Origin: Paguma larvata
Lineage: Eukaryota > Chordata > Mammalia > Carnivora > Viverridae
Length of the DNA stretch: 64,000 nucleotides
Reading direction: 5' to 3'
Assembly: GCA_030068075.1 (NCBI GenBank)
Contig: CM057835.1
Location: 72,171,090-72,235,089, forward strand
In this document: piece after piece, positions 1-10,992 of the stretch
Position numbering within the stretch: the first letter of the stretch is position 1
How the letters are laid out: every line of letters starts with the position of its first letter
Notes under the pieces: model-generated
Told to the model about the DNA's origin: nothing
Database searches by the model: none
What the model saw: only the letters and a program-made list of their open reading frames with translations
Translations under genes and position numbers: made by a program

Positions 1-84
1 TATATTAACCTAGAGCAATGACCTTTCTCACCACATTAAATGTATGTTCCATGGCAAGACAATTCTTATAGACTTGAATTTCTT

Positions 85-265
85 TTTTTTAAAAAAATAA
101 CATTTATTTATTGATTGGGGGGGCAGAGAGAGAGAGAGGGAGAGAGAGAATCCCAAGTAGGCTCCACGCTCAGTGCGGAGCTCCATTCTAGGACCATGAG
201 ACCCCAATCTGAGCCGAAATCAGGAGGTGGACGTTCAACCGACTGAGCCACCCAGGCGTCCCTAG
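85..265 (-). mobile_element. CAN-SINE (felid type) with target-site duplication
   Basis: The A-rich tail appears as a T-rich run at the left and the tRNA-like head, read in reverse, ends near 262. The insertion is bounded by a 17-base direct repeat, 68-84 and 266-282, with one mismatch (ATAGACYTGAATTTCTT). The head is slightly diverged (GGACGCCTGGG instead of GGGCGCCTGGG). Confidence 0.92.
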
Positions 266-739
266 ATAGACCTGAATTTCTTGTAGTAGCCATAGTCTCT
301 GGGCGGTTTGGCTAGGATGGAGCAAGTTGAGAAATCGGGGTGTCGTCTGATGCTGGATCACAACCTCATAGTAGGTTGCGATCTCTCCGTGGAACTGACG
401 GAGGTGTCTGAAAGGTGGGCGGGGTACTGGCACTAGGTCAGGATGCTGGGCGGGATGGCGAGGCTTCAAGGAGATGGTATCTTAAGATGCCTGAGGTGGT
501 GAGGCTGGGTGGGGTGGGAAGAGCCCAAGCTGATGGCTTGGGCTCCTATCAGTGAGAGATCTGACTTGACGGGGCATGTCGGGGTCTGCGTCATGAGTGA
601 GAATGATGATAGCTTTGTCTCCCTCAGACCCCCTCACTTCCTGACTGTACCTGGGCTATAGCCTTGATGTGGAACAGTCTCTCTCTTCTCCCACCTGCCT
701 CCTGAAAGACCAAATTGAAAATAGTTAATATAGCCTAGC

Positions 740-1235
740 CATTATTTTCCCCGGCACTGGTGATTTCTCATTGCCCTCAAGATAAAATCTGAACTCTGTA
801 TCACTCCCTACCTAACCCCACATGCCCCTGCGCACCTCCCTCAGCGAAATAAACTCTTATCTCTTCACTCTCATACCCTCCCCTGGTCCCCCTGGTTGCT
901 TGCACACACCCAAGCTCTTTGTCACCTTAAGGCTTTTGCGCACGCTCCAGCCACTCTGGCTGGCCCCTACTTCTGCTTCGTAGATACTTTTTGCCCAAAC
1001 CTCCTATATCTTCTCTTCCTCAGTCACCCTCTGACCTTCTGCTGTCTTATTTTCTTCATTTATAGTTATTAGTGTCTGAAATTGTCTTACTTATGTATTG
1101 TATCGTGTTGTCTCCCGAACTAGAATGCCCGCATCGCGAAAGCAGGAATTTTGCTGTACTGTTCACAACTTTTATCCACAGTTCCTACCTAGCACGGTGC
1201 ATGGCACAGACAGCACGCAAGAAATGAATGCGCAG
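740..1235 (+). mobile_element. LINE L2 3' end fragment
   Basis: The order of phrases follows the L2 3' end as I remember it: 'TCATTGCCCTCAAGATAAAATC' like start, 'CCTTAAGGCTTTTGCGCACG' like middle, then a 'TAGCACGGTGCATGGCACA' like end. It is old and diverged. A RepeatMasker run would fix the edges. Confidence 0.75.
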
Positions 1236-1719
1236 CTCTCAACAACTGCGTGCTAGATTTTGGGGGGAAGATGAGTGTTGGGTTTCAAAACACAAGCATC
1301 TAGGTGGGTTGTGGCTGAGGTGAACTGGGCTCCAAGCTGCAACAAGCATGTCTCCTGGGCTATCGGTCTGAGGTTAGGTTTGGGGAAACAAGTGTTCGGC
1401 GTTGGGTTCGATTGTAAACTGGGCCAGGTCCCGTAGGTAACCTTAGACTGTTCAGGTCAGACAGGACCCCAGATTTCAGGAAACAGGAGTATTAGCTAGA
1501 CATGGTTGAGTTAAACTTGTGACTTGAGCAGCGTCCAATAGGTATAAGATCCTTGAAGAAGGATCGAACATCCCCATTGCTGCAGCTAAAGAGAACTGTG
1601 ACCCCAACAGCGTCCAACAGGCTACATGGGGCTGTGGGAGGACAGGCTCTGTTCTCGGGGAAACAGGTGTCCTCGGGGGCGCTGGCTGCGTTGGGCTGGT
1701 AGGTGGGTTGAGTGGTGAC

Positions 1720-2345
1720 CTGGGCAGCTCTGCGCCCCCATTGGGCGAGGCCCCGGCCCGAGCTGGTCCGCCCGGGGTGGGGGCGGAGGGGGAACACGCC
1801 GCCGGGGCTGCAGGAAACGCCTGTAGAACGTTCGCCTGGGAACGGCTCACCTGGGCGGACCTGGACTAGCGAGTCCGCGCGCTTCCAGGCCGGACGGGCT
1901 GGCCCCGCCCCCTGACCAATGGCGGCGGGGAGGCCGGCGGCAGCGGGCGCGGATTGGACAGGCGGGCGCAGCGGCGGGCGCGGATTGGCGCGGGCGGGTG
2001 GGGGCGGGGCGGCGCGTCCGGAGGCTTAGGCGCTCGGCCTGCGGGCGGCGCTGAGCGCTCGGCTACGCGGGGCGCGGCGAGGGCGGAAGTGGCGACGCTG
2101 GCGTCCCCTGAGTCTGCGGCGGGCGGCAGTGACGGCCCCGGCGCTGACGGCGGCGGTCCGGGGGGCGGCGTGGACGCCCGCGGCGCCGGCTGGGGCATCA
2201 CCGCCGGCCTCGACCCCGAAATGGCGCTGCTGGCCGAGCACCTACTGAAGCCGCTGCCCGCGGACAAGCAGATCGAGACCGGGCCCTTCCTCGAGGCGGT
2301 GTCCCACCTGCCGCCCTTCTTCGGTGAGCAGGGGTGAAGCGGGGA
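1720..2345 (+). promoter_or_regulatory. GLTP CpG island and TATA-less promoter
   Basis: Dense CpG and GC content with no TATA box near the start. Visible sites are GC boxes at 1903-1911 and 2001-2010, a forward CCAAT box at 1916-1920 overlapping a YY1-like AATGGCGGC, two inverted CCAAT boxes (ATTGG) at 1953-1957 and 1984-1988, and an ETS-type CGGAAGTG at 2084-2091. The two inverted CCAAT boxes sit in a 31-bp tandem repeat. The start of transcription is inferred, not seen, to lie between about 2000 and 2150. This architecture is typical of a housekeeping gene. Confidence 0.85.
2221..2323 (+). CDS. GLTP: GLTP coding exon 1
   Basis: It encodes residues 1-34 plus the first base of codon 35, starting MALLAEHLLKPLPADKQ, the known GLTP N-terminus. 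The donor is TTCG|GTGAGC. The ATG at 2221 is chosen because it matches the known protein start, although the frame is open upstream to an ATG at 1954 (89 more codons). Confidence 0.98.
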
Positions 2346-2960
2346 GCCAGCCCGCAGCTCTCCTCCGGAGCGCTCCCGGATGCACCCGAACCCCCCTTCT
2401 CCGGAGCATCCCTCAGCCATCCCTCTCCCGGACACCCCAGATCCTATTTCCCCAGGCACCCAAGAGCCCCCCCTTTGCTTACAGGCACCCCAGATTCTCC
2501 CTACCCCGGTCCACTCCCAGATCCTCTCTCCCTCCAACATGGCACAGCCTCTGTCTCTTCCCAGACACCCCCAGATCCTGCATCTCCTGCAGACACTCCA
2601 TCCCTTGTCTCCAGGCACCTCACATTCCACCATATCCTTAAGAACCCCCCATCCCCCGCGCCACTTCTCCACTTCCTCGGGTTCCCCCAGTCGTCCCTCT
2701 CCCCCGGACACCCACGACATTTCCAAATCCTCAATTTCCCAATGCTCCCATCTCCCCGAAAGCATCCCGTCCCTTCTCCCCCCAATCCTGTATCCCTCAC
2801 CCCGTCCTTTTCAGAAAGGCTTTCAACTCCCTCCCCTTAAAATATCCTCCCATTCCATAAGCCGTCTCTTTCCCTTACATTCTCCCAGCCTCCCCCTCGC
2901 AGGACCTTGCCAGCCCTTCTTTCCTCACAATTCCCCCAGCCCCCACCCCTGCTCCAAGGG
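2340..2960 (+). repeat. C-rich degenerate tandem repeat in GLTP intron 1
   Basis: Directly after exon 1 the + strand becomes strongly C-rich and G-poor. Phrases such as CCCAGATCCT, CCAGGCACC and CAGACACYCC recur at irregular spacing of about 30-55 bases (about 2437, 2488, 2518, 2570). It looks like an old minisatellite or pyrimidine-biased tract. Long open frames in several phases come from the biased composition. Confidence 0.5.
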
Positions 2961-3956
2961 AGGAGGATGAGGAGGGGGATTTTGAAGGGGGATCTGCGGG
3001 ACTCCGGCACCCCTTTCTGGGGCGAACCACCTCAAGGTTTGCCTCCATTTAGAACGGGGGCAGGTCAGGGGAAGCTGCTTTGTGGGGCGACGTCAGACAG
3101 AGTGCTTGGCGTGGGCTCTAAAAGAAGCCCCCTCCTCCTCTTCCCAGGAAGGCCGTGGGAGCGAGGAAGGCAGTCCCTCAGCCAGGCCTCTTCCCTCCCC
3201 TCCCTGGGCCCAGCCCAGGCCCTGGATGGAAAATGGGAAATAGAAGACAATACCGTCCGCCCCTGCCCTTGGCCTTTCGGGTCGGCCACAGGGTGCAACC
3301 TGACCCTCTGCTTTCGCGTCTTCCGTGTGGGCTGGTCCAGCACCTTGCCCTGCTCCTCCGCTCAGCGGCCCTGCAGGGAGATACCAGTCCCCGGGACAGA
3401 GTCCAGCTGTGACCCACAAACCGACAGAACCTTGACCCTGAGTCGGGGCTGAAGAGGGCTGGCACCCGGACGGTCACGCCCGTTCCCCCTAAGTGGGCGG
3501 CGCCCATCTGTGAAATGGGTTTGCGAGCTCTCAGGCCACGCAGCTGTGGGGGGGCGTGGTACCACAGCAGGTCCTGGCTCCAGTTTCGGTTCCTTCACCC
3601 AGTGGATGGTTAATCTGTGTTCGAGTGAGCGCGGTCGCCTGGTGCGTAGGATCCTCAGACCCGGGCGAGCAGCCCGCGAGCGGGGTCTCGTCCGCGGCTG
3701 CCTCCTCGGCACCCAGAACGGTGCCTGGCACACAGTAGGTGCTTAGTCCATACTCATGAGACGTGTGCAATGTTCCTATCAGTTATCTCCTCGTTGGGAT
3801 GACCCTGACTCTCCAGGCGGGGGGCTCGGGAACTCACCGGCATTGAGAAACTGTTTATTTGCACACACACAACCGCCCCCCCCCCCCGCCTCTTGTTCTG
3901 TGACCATTGGCAGGAACCAGCCAGCTTGCCCAGGACAAGGATTCAGAATCTGGTGA

Positions 3957-4226
3957 AGCTAATGGTTCTCCACCCAGGGCAGTTTTGCCCCTCAGGGGGC
4001 ATCTGGCACGGTCTAGAGCCATTTTTGTTTGTCACAGCGTGTGTGTGTGTGTGTGCTGGGCAGGGGGTGGGGGTGGGGGGATGGCCTGCAGGGAGGTGCT
4101 GCTGGCATTCAGTGGGTAGAGGCCGGGGCTGTGCTGCAAAATACCATACAACGCAGAGGACAGCTGACACCACAAAGAATTGATCCAGCCCCAAACGTCA
4201 GCCATGTCGAGGTGGAGAAACCCCAA
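3957..4226 (+). mobile_element. MER20-like hAT MITE with internal GT/G-rich insertion
   Basis: The start TGGTTCTCCACCCAGGGCAG, the middle CAGTGGGTAGAGGCCGGGG and the end GGTGGAGAAACCCC follow MER20 as I recall it. A (GT)n plus G-rich stretch (about 4037-4082) interrupts the element, an expansion after insertion. Confidence 0.75.
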
Positions 4227-4879
4227 GTTAAGCTCTCCCTATCTTCAGCCAAGGTGCCCTGAGTATGGTTCTGCTGCGGGGGGCGCCCTCACCGGATGTG
4301 ATGAGCTGGCCGCTTTTAGAGGAGAGGGGGCGGTGGCCGCGGCAGCCGGCAGGGCCAGGGTGCCAGGGCCGAAGAGCGTCCCCTCCTCCCTCTCTCGGAT
4401 CTCAAAGGACCCTTGTCTTCGCTGTGAGCTGTGCGCGTGGGGCATCGCATCTGTGGGCAGAGGCGCCGCTGACACAGAAGCCTCCGCGGGCCCGCACGGC
4501 GGAGTTCGAAGCGCTCTTAAAACGAAGGTGGCGAGCCGCCTTGTGCTTGTCGGGGCGAAGAGTTTCTCCCGCGGAGTTAGGTGTCAGGAGGAGGCGCCGC
4601 CGGCGGCTTTTCCCTGGGACTCCAGGGTCCGTCGAGATCCACTGTGGGCCCTAACACGGGGGCTCTGTCTAACCTCGGGAGCGTCTGGTCACCTGGATGA
4701 TCCGGGTGGCTTGCATGTGTCTCCTTGAACGGGGCCGGTGTGGCGAGAAGTCTGGGAGCGGCTGCAGCCACACGTCCCTCCGAATCAGGGTCTCTCTGCC
4801 ACGGCACGGCCGGCGGTTGAGGCTGGACCAGTCTTGGTGGTGGGGGCCGTCCGGTGCAGTCAGTGGCACCCGTGGCCTC

Positions 4880-4965
4880 CGCCTACCAGATGCCAGGAGC
4901 ACCGCCCTCTCCCCGAGTTGTGACAATGACTTGTGCAAGGAGACTAAATCTGGTTCGAGAACCAC
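4880..4965 (-). mobile_element. MER20-like hAT fragment, reverse
   Basis: Short partial copy: ACCAGATGCCAGGAGCACC near 4886 and the terminal GAGAACCACTG near 4960, in the order expected for the reverse complement of MER20. Confidence 0.55.
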
Positions 4966-5010
4966 TGTTCTTGATATAAATAGGGCAGAGGGCTGAAAGC
5001 TGTTTTGTTC

Positions 5011-5186
5011 TCAATGTTTATTTATTTTTGAGAGAGCACGAGTCCGTGGGGGGGAGGGCAGCGAGAGGGGGACAGAGGCTCCCAAGCTGGCAGCGAGCCC
5101 GGGGTGGGGCTCAAACTCCCGAACTGCGAGATCATGACCTGAGCCAAAGCCGGGAGCCCGACCGACCGAGCCACCCAGGCGCCCCT
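5011..5186 (-). mobile_element. CAN-SINE, reverse
   Basis: Full tRNA-like head in reverse (GAGCCACCCAGGCGCCCC ends at 5186), GA-rich body and TTTATTTATTTTTGAGAG tail side at the left. No convincing target-site duplication was found. Confidence 0.9.
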
Positions 5187-6074
5187 GGATGCTGTGTTTT
5201 TGAGAAGTATTGACGGCTGTAAGGAAGCTCTGTTTATCGAAGGAAAAGCTTTGCAAGAAGAAATGATAAATAGTCTGCGTGTATCGAGCACTTGCGACAT
5301 GCTAGCGCTCCGTGTGGGTCCGTCCACCGTCCGCTCAGAACCTTCCGAGGTCGCGGTTTTCGGTTTGCTTCTTTCTGTTTCGAGAGCTTCCCCGTTGACT
5401 TTCCGGAGTACTTTCCTGTCGGACTCATTCTTATCCGTCTTGAAGGGAAAATGCATAAACCACTCTTTTCCACCCAACTGCACAGCGTGACCGCCTTCCC
5501 GCGCCAGTCGGCCTCGGTCACGGCTGCTTCGAATTCCTTTGTCCGAGTGTGACCATCCTTTAACTAACCAGGCCCCCGCAGTCGGCCACCCGCGTCGCCT
5601 CTCTCCTCGCCTGCTCTAGGAAACAGCGCCGCGATGGACGCCCTGGCCTCTGTTTCTTTGGATACTTCGTTCGGTACTCCTGATTCTTAGCAGTGAAATC
5701 GCCGGCTTGAGGGGCGCGGAGGCTTTTAGAGCAACCCCTTCTCTTTCACTTTCGTCGGGTGCGGTTGGTGGCAGAGTTGGGGGCCCGGGGGAGTGCTGGT
5801 TCCTGGGGCTGCAGGTGTGGTGTGGCTTAGAGCGTCCACATTCTGGCTTTACCGTGGGAGAGGCTTTACCGCGTCCACCCGGAGTCCAGCCGCTCGTCCG
5901 GCTTCCTTCTCCACCTTGACCCAGTAATTGGACCTCACCTCTGAGTGATCAGCTTCCACCCGACTTCTGTGAGGCCTGCCCGCTCATCTTTTAGGTCAAT
6001 TATGCCGAGTGTTCTACAGCACTAACAATTAGAGGGCGGAGGCAGCGGGAGAGGCGGAGGGAGAGTCTGCGGTG

Positions 6075-6420
6075 TCATTTCATCTGGTCACTCCCTGCCT
6101 AGAAGCCTCAGTGGCTCCCTATTACCCCACCTTGGAATCTGTGCCGTGGCCTCTCTGGATGGCTTGCAGCCCCACAAGTGGTGCCATGCCGTCACTCGCC
6201 CCTGCCGGGCACGCCCCTCCTCTCCAGCTTACCGCCTTCCCGTGGCCTGGCCGGGCCCCACTTATCCCTACGGGGAAGCCACCTCATCCAGAAAGTCTCT
6301 CCCGATTCCCTTAGACTGCCACAGAACCTGCCACATTCCGCGACTTTGAGCTAGTTCAGCGTCTCGCCCCGGGCGAGCTGGTGATATTTGCCGAGTGAGT
6401 GCTTTTGGTTCCATTCCCGT
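6075..6420 (+). mobile_element. LINE L2-like fragment
   Basis: CCTCAGTGGCTCCCTATTAC and the following text on cattle-like 'ACCTGCCACATTCC' resemble the L2 3' region. Strongly diverged, so edges and family are uncertain. Confidence 0.5.
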
Positions 6421-6502
6421 GTTTCGTTTTGTTTTTTCTGGGCTCTTTCTATAAGCAGTTTTGCTTTTTCTCTCTCGTTCTGAATCAAAATACATAACTC
6501 AT

Positions 6503-6737
6503 GGGGCCCCTGGGTGGCTCAGTCGGTTGAGCCTCCGACTTTGGCTCAGGTCATGATCTCATAGTCCGTGAGTTGCATGAAGCTCTGTGCTGACAGCTCA
6601 GAGCCTGGAGCCTGCTTCGGATTCTGTGTCTCCCTCTCTCTCTGCCCCTCCCCTGCTCACGCTCTGTCTCTCTCTCTCAAAAATAAATAAAGATTAAAAA
6701 CTTTTTTAATAATAATAAATGAATAACCTTAAAAAAG
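6503..6737 (+). mobile_element. CAN-SINE, forward, with target-site duplication
   Basis: Head at 6503, CT-rich body, and tail ATAAATAAAGATTAAAAAC. The 11-base direct repeat ACATAACTCAT flanks it exactly (6492-6502 and 6738-6748). It forms a close inverted pair with the next SINE. Confidence 0.95.
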
Positions 6738-6957
6738 ACATAACTCATAACCCATGCCCGTGGCAGACGCGACATTGTCACTCAGCCACGATATCACTCT
6801 CTCCCTTCTAGTCCAGACACAGCCTTGGTGTTTTTCTTAACGCCTGTTTCAGGTCGGTCAGACGTGGCGCACGAAGTCACGGCTGTGTGTTCCCACTGTT
6901 TAGGGAGAAACTAAGGATGCAAGAGGAGAAGGGAATGATCTCCGTCTCTCTGTTCTT

Positions 6958-7169
6958 TTTTTTTTTTTTTAATGTTATTTATTTTTGACGGAGAGAGACA
7001 GAGTTCAAGCACGGGAGGGGCAGAGAGAGAGGAGACGCAGAACCCGAAGCAGGCTCCAGGCTCCGAGCTGTCAGCACAGAGCCCGACGCGGGGCTCAAAC
7101 CCACGAACCGTGAGATCATGACCCGAGCTGAAGTCGGACACTTAACCGACTGAGCCCCCCAGGCGCCCC
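6958..7169 (-). mobile_element. CAN-SINE, reverse, with target-site duplication
   Basis: Poly-T tail at the left, head ending GGCGCCCC at 7169. Flanking repeat TCTCTGTTCTT (6947-6957) and TCTCAGTTCTT (7170-7180), 10 of 11 matching. Confidence 0.93.
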
Positions 7170-7384
7170 TCTCAGTTCTTGAAATCCAAGTTCTGGGGCT
7201 GATTTTTCATCCTTCAGTTCTCTTATTTAACTACATGGAAGTCCAGAGAATCAGGCCTTACGGGTGTCTGGTGCCCATTAAATAGTCGTAGGGAAACCTG
7301 GGAAGAGTGATTCCCCGTCCCAGGTTCAGTGCTCCCTCTCTTTTGGGGTGGGGAGGAGCAGTGACAGCCCAGGAGCACAGAATT

Positions 7385-7500
7385 ATCTTCTCGTTATACA
7401 GCCGGAGAAACCGAGGCCCAAGAGGTTAGGTGACTTGCCTAGGGTCACGCAGCTGGGGGGGTAACCAGTAGAGTCAAGCCAGAGCTCAGGTCAAACCGGA
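7385..7500 (-). mobile_element. MIR SINE, reverse
   Basis: GAGAAACCGAGGCCCAAG followed by GACTTGCCTAGGGTCACGCA is the diverged MIR core in reverse. Confidence 0.75.
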
Positions 7501-8574
7501 ACTTGGGCCTCAGGATTCCTTATGCAGTGGCCTTGGCAGTGTGCCTGCCTGCTGTCCTGGCTCCTGTCCGGCAGAGGGGAAGCCCCCTCCAGCCCCGAGT
7601 GGAGCCACCTGCGGGGACACTAAAGAGTTCGGGGCGGGAGTGCGGGGCACAGCGACTCGCCCGAGATGCCGGGAACTGCAGACCGGATACGCAGCTCACC
7701 TCCGAGGTGTGCGGCTCGTAATTTGCCCGCCAAGCTGGGCCCACAACCCTGGTTCGTTGGAATGCCAATTTGAATGCCTGGGAGACAGAAGTCGTCCAGT
7801 CATCCCAAACAGGCCTGTCATCCCAAACGGCTTCTCCTGTGCTCGGAATGTGGCGCTAACCGCCCGGGAGCTGGCCCCACTCACACCCCCGGGCCCGGGA
7901 GTAGGAAGTTCCCCTGCTGGAGGGCAGTTCTCTGCCTCATCGCAATGAGTGCCTTCTGGAACGCGGGACCTCCTCTCGGAGCTCGGCGGGGTTCCGTTCT
8001 GGTCTTTAAGTGCATACAAGTAGGTGTTTATTTTTGGTTTGATACCGAGTATCCCGAGAAAGATGAGCAAGAAACTGGACTAACTGTCTTACTACAGCAG
8101 GTTGGTTATGGCTGAGTGTCTGTTGAAGGCTGGGTTCTGTAGGGACGGGACCTAGACTGTGTGCCCAGGAGGGACACTTTTAGAAGGAAGAAACTGCGTC
8201 CCTGTGGGAGGAAGGGGCCAAAAATACCCTTTCTGCAACAGGTTTTTGCAGTTTGGAAACTGCCTGCCGGCTCTCGCTCTCAGCTGGCGGGGCATCTGCA
8301 CGCAGCAGGCGAGGGCCCACTAGACTTCAGGAGCACGTACTGTGCCTGATGTCCTTCTGGTGTGTCCCGCTCACGATCTCGTCTGGCCCGGGGAAGAGCC
8401 GAGTCACCCCTGATGGGAGGGCTGCCGCCGGGCCCCCCGTGTCAGCCGGTCGTCTCTGTTAACAGCTACGGGCTGGCCGCTGTTGAGGCTCAGCCGGGAC
8501 GAGTCACTTTGAACTTGGCTCTGTTGTCTGCCGAAGTCCTTGCTCTGAAACTCACAGGTGGATGAATGGAAAGA

Positions 8575-8720
8575 AACATGGGCCCCGGCGTCAGGCCGAG
8601 CCCACCCGAGCTTGGGTCCTGGTTCCACGGTGCCAAGGCCGTGTCCACACCTGAGTTCATGCCCTCTCTGGGCCTCCAGCCCCGACTGTCAGGCAGGGAG
8701 GCTGGGCCTCCCAGGAAGGA
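8575..8720 (+). mobile_element. Possible MIR SINE, forward
   Basis: TTGGGTCCTGGTTCCACGGT then CTCTCTGGGCCTCCAG keep the order of the MIR body, but divergence is high. Confidence 0.45.
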
Positions 8721-9384
8721 CGGAGCTGATCTTCCCAAATTGGCTTCGGTGCTCAACGCCCGGAACCGCTCCATCTTCACGCGGGTAGGACAGACCGCCT
8801 CGGGCCTTCAGGCACCGCCACGCAGCCCTTGGGAAACGAAGATCTTCCAGAAAGAAGCTGTCTCTCTGCTGCGGGTCTGGTGACCGGCGGCCGGGGCTCG
8901 GGGCCAGCCGCTGGTCTGAGACTGCCCCAGCACCCTCACGTGTAACATCCAAAGGCCGGCGCGGAGCAGAGACCACTGGCGCCCGCCCGCGTTGTCCTCC
9001 GCTGACGGCGAGTGGATCCTCCCCGTCCCCGTGTTCAGGGAATCTGGCCCTGAGGTCAAGGGCTGGTCCGGCTTCTGCTCCCGGAGGGGCTGACCTGGAG
9101 AAGCAGAAGGGAAAAGACGGAAGCGTCCACTCTGTCCCTCGCCGCTTACCCACGCGCTCCGCACGGCCGGCCCAGGGCCACTGGGAGGCCCGCAGGGCCC
9201 AGCAGCGCGCCGGGCAGAGCGGAGCTGCCGGCCGGTGGCGAACCGAGCGGGAACGGAAGGAGCGGGTGACAGAGGGCTTTGTCAAATACAACGCACGACC
9301 CCGGTCGCAGCCGGCGTGACTCCTGTCTTGAGTGGCCCCTACGTGCCAAGCTTTGAACGAGCCGCCATCTCATTTCCAAGCCTT

Positions 9385-9490
9385 CTAATGGCTTTACAGA
9401 TTCGGAGGAATTAGCACCATTTTACAGAAGAGTAAACTGAGGTTCTGAGCGGGGAGGGATTTGACCAGGTCGCACAGCCGGAAAGCGGTC
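9385..9490 (-). mobile_element. MIR SINE, reverse
   Basis: CATTTTACAGAAGAGTAAAC, then GAGGTTCTGAG and GGTCGCACAGCC: the MIR core in reverse. Confidence 0.75.
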
Positions 9491-10193
9491 CCGGAAAGCG
9501 GTCTCCGGGGGCAGGGGGGCAGAGACGAGGCTGGCTCCGCAGCAACAAGGGAGGGCCGTCCTCAAAGACTCCCCAGGCGGCCCTTTTTCTGGCCCTTCCC
9601 TGCCGTTTGGCGGGGGAGGGGGACGCTAGGAAATCCCCAGCTGGCCTAAGAGCCGGTTTCAGAGAGCCACCTACCTGGGTGGCAGAGCTGGGTCCTGGTC
9701 TTTGGTTTCATTGTTTCAGTTTAAAAACCGCCCGCCCTGGGGGATGTTCACTCCTTTTGTTGCCTTCTTAAGGTGTTGCTTGTTTCGGGGCCCTTTTTTT
9801 TTTTTTTTTTTGGTTAGAGTGTTAACTGCATCTGAGCTTTTAAGTCATTACAGCTGATCAGCCCTCTCCAGGGTCCTATAAAAACCAGCCGCTCACACTC
9901 TCCCGTGCTTGGAAATGTTTCATTTTCTGCCATGCCGTTCCCCCAAGTTCCCTTACTCCGCTCTCGTCTGACAGCCCGTTTTTTTTAAATGCTCTGGAAT
10001 ACATTCGAAGTCCTTATTTTATGACAGGCGGCTTCCTGCTAATTGTAGCCATATCCATCAGTGGGCCCCACTTTCTCTCCTCCTTCCCTCCCTCTCTTTC
10101 TCCTGTGGTGTCTCAGTCATCGGGGGCGTTCTTTCCTGGACTTCCTCTCTGAAGGAAAGCTTTGCCTGTTGAGAAAGAAGAAAATGAGGTTAT

Positions 10194-10221
10194 AAATAAT
10201 AATAATAATAATAATAATAAG
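10194..10221 (+). repeat. (AAT)n microsatellite
   Basis: About nine uninterrupted AAT units, likely length-variable. Confidence 0.95.
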
Positions 10222-10244
10222 CATAAAGAATACTTTCTTTTTTT

Positions 10245-10435
10245 CTTGAACACTTACTAGGTGCCAGGGACCGTGCAAAGTCCTTTATACAACGCCTCAT
10301 TTAGGCCCCCCAGCAACCCGATGAAAGGAGGTCCTAGGTAGGGTCCCTTTCAGCCTTATTTTATAAATGAGGAAACCGCGGCTCAGAGAGGTTGACTAAT
10401 TTCTCCCAGGCCACACAGCAAGTAAAGAAAAATGA
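10245..10435 (-). mobile_element. MIR SINE, reverse, nearly full length
   Basis: CACTTACTAGGTGCCAGGG, then TTTATAAATGAGGAAACCG and GGCCACACAGCAAGTAAAG are in MIRb order. It directly follows the AAT run. Confidence 0.8.
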
Positions 10436-10557
10436 GTTTCCCAGCCACATTCCCCGCTTTAAGGCTGGCTTTTCTCAAAGGGGACAACTGTGGACACAGA
10501 GAGTTGGCATGCCGTAGGGGCGATTTTTAATTTAAAAGCAATGGTTTGGATTGTTTT

Positions 10558-10802
10558 TGTTTTGTTTTTAAATGTTTGTTCATTTTTGAGAGAGAGAGAG
10601 AGTGTGTGTATGTGTGTGTGCGTGCACATGCTCTCACAAGTGAGGGAGGGGCAGAGAGAGGGGGAGACGGAGGATCCGAAGCGGGCTCTGGGCTGACAGC
10701 AGAGAGCCCGACATGGGGCTCGAACCCACGAACCGCGAGATGGTGACCTGAGCTGAAATCAAGAGCCGGACGCTTAACCCTCCGAGCCACCCAGGCGCCC
10801 CA
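10558..10802 (-). mobile_element. CAN-SINE, reverse, with TG-rich body
   Basis: Head ends GGCGCCCC at 10801. Flanks share GGATTGTTTT (10548-10557 and 10803-10812). The body has an internal (TG)n stretch (about 10601-10622) unlike other copies. Confidence 0.92.
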
Positions 10803-10953
10803 GGATTGTTTTGTAAACTTTCTTTCCTCTTTAGACAGTAAAATTTTTAAAAATGGCAGTTCACAGAACCGCAAAAATAAAATGCCTTATCTTGATAAGG
10901 TTTAGTTTTAGGAAGGTGGGCATTCTCAGAATAGGTCTTCTTGCAGACTGAGC

Positions 10954-10955
<2 letters not shown>

Positions 10956-10989
<34 letters not shown>
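10956..10989 (+). repeat. (AC)17 microsatellite
   Basis: Perfect dinucleotide run of 34 bases in GLTP intron 1; a likely polymorphic marker. Confidence 0.97.

Positions 10990-10992
<3 letters not shown>

Larger units (their letters stand above)
1..1700. other. 5' flank of GLTP, no gene seen
   Basis: No exon-like or protein-like signal is visible here. The stretch holds a minus-oriented SINE (85-265) and the 3' part of an L2 LINE (about 740-1235). The rest is unassigned unique sequence grading into the GLTP CpG island. Short open frames lack splice or homology support. Confidence 0.6.

Noticed and set aside
1866..2765. 299-codon minus-strand open frame across the GLTP promoter and exon 1
   Set aside because: Antisense shadow of a CpG island and C-rich tract. 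Composition explains the lack of stops.
6503..6575. tRNA genes at the SINE heads
   Set aside because: The heads are tRNA-derived but diverged, lack a full cloverleaf and continue into the SINE body and A-rich tail.
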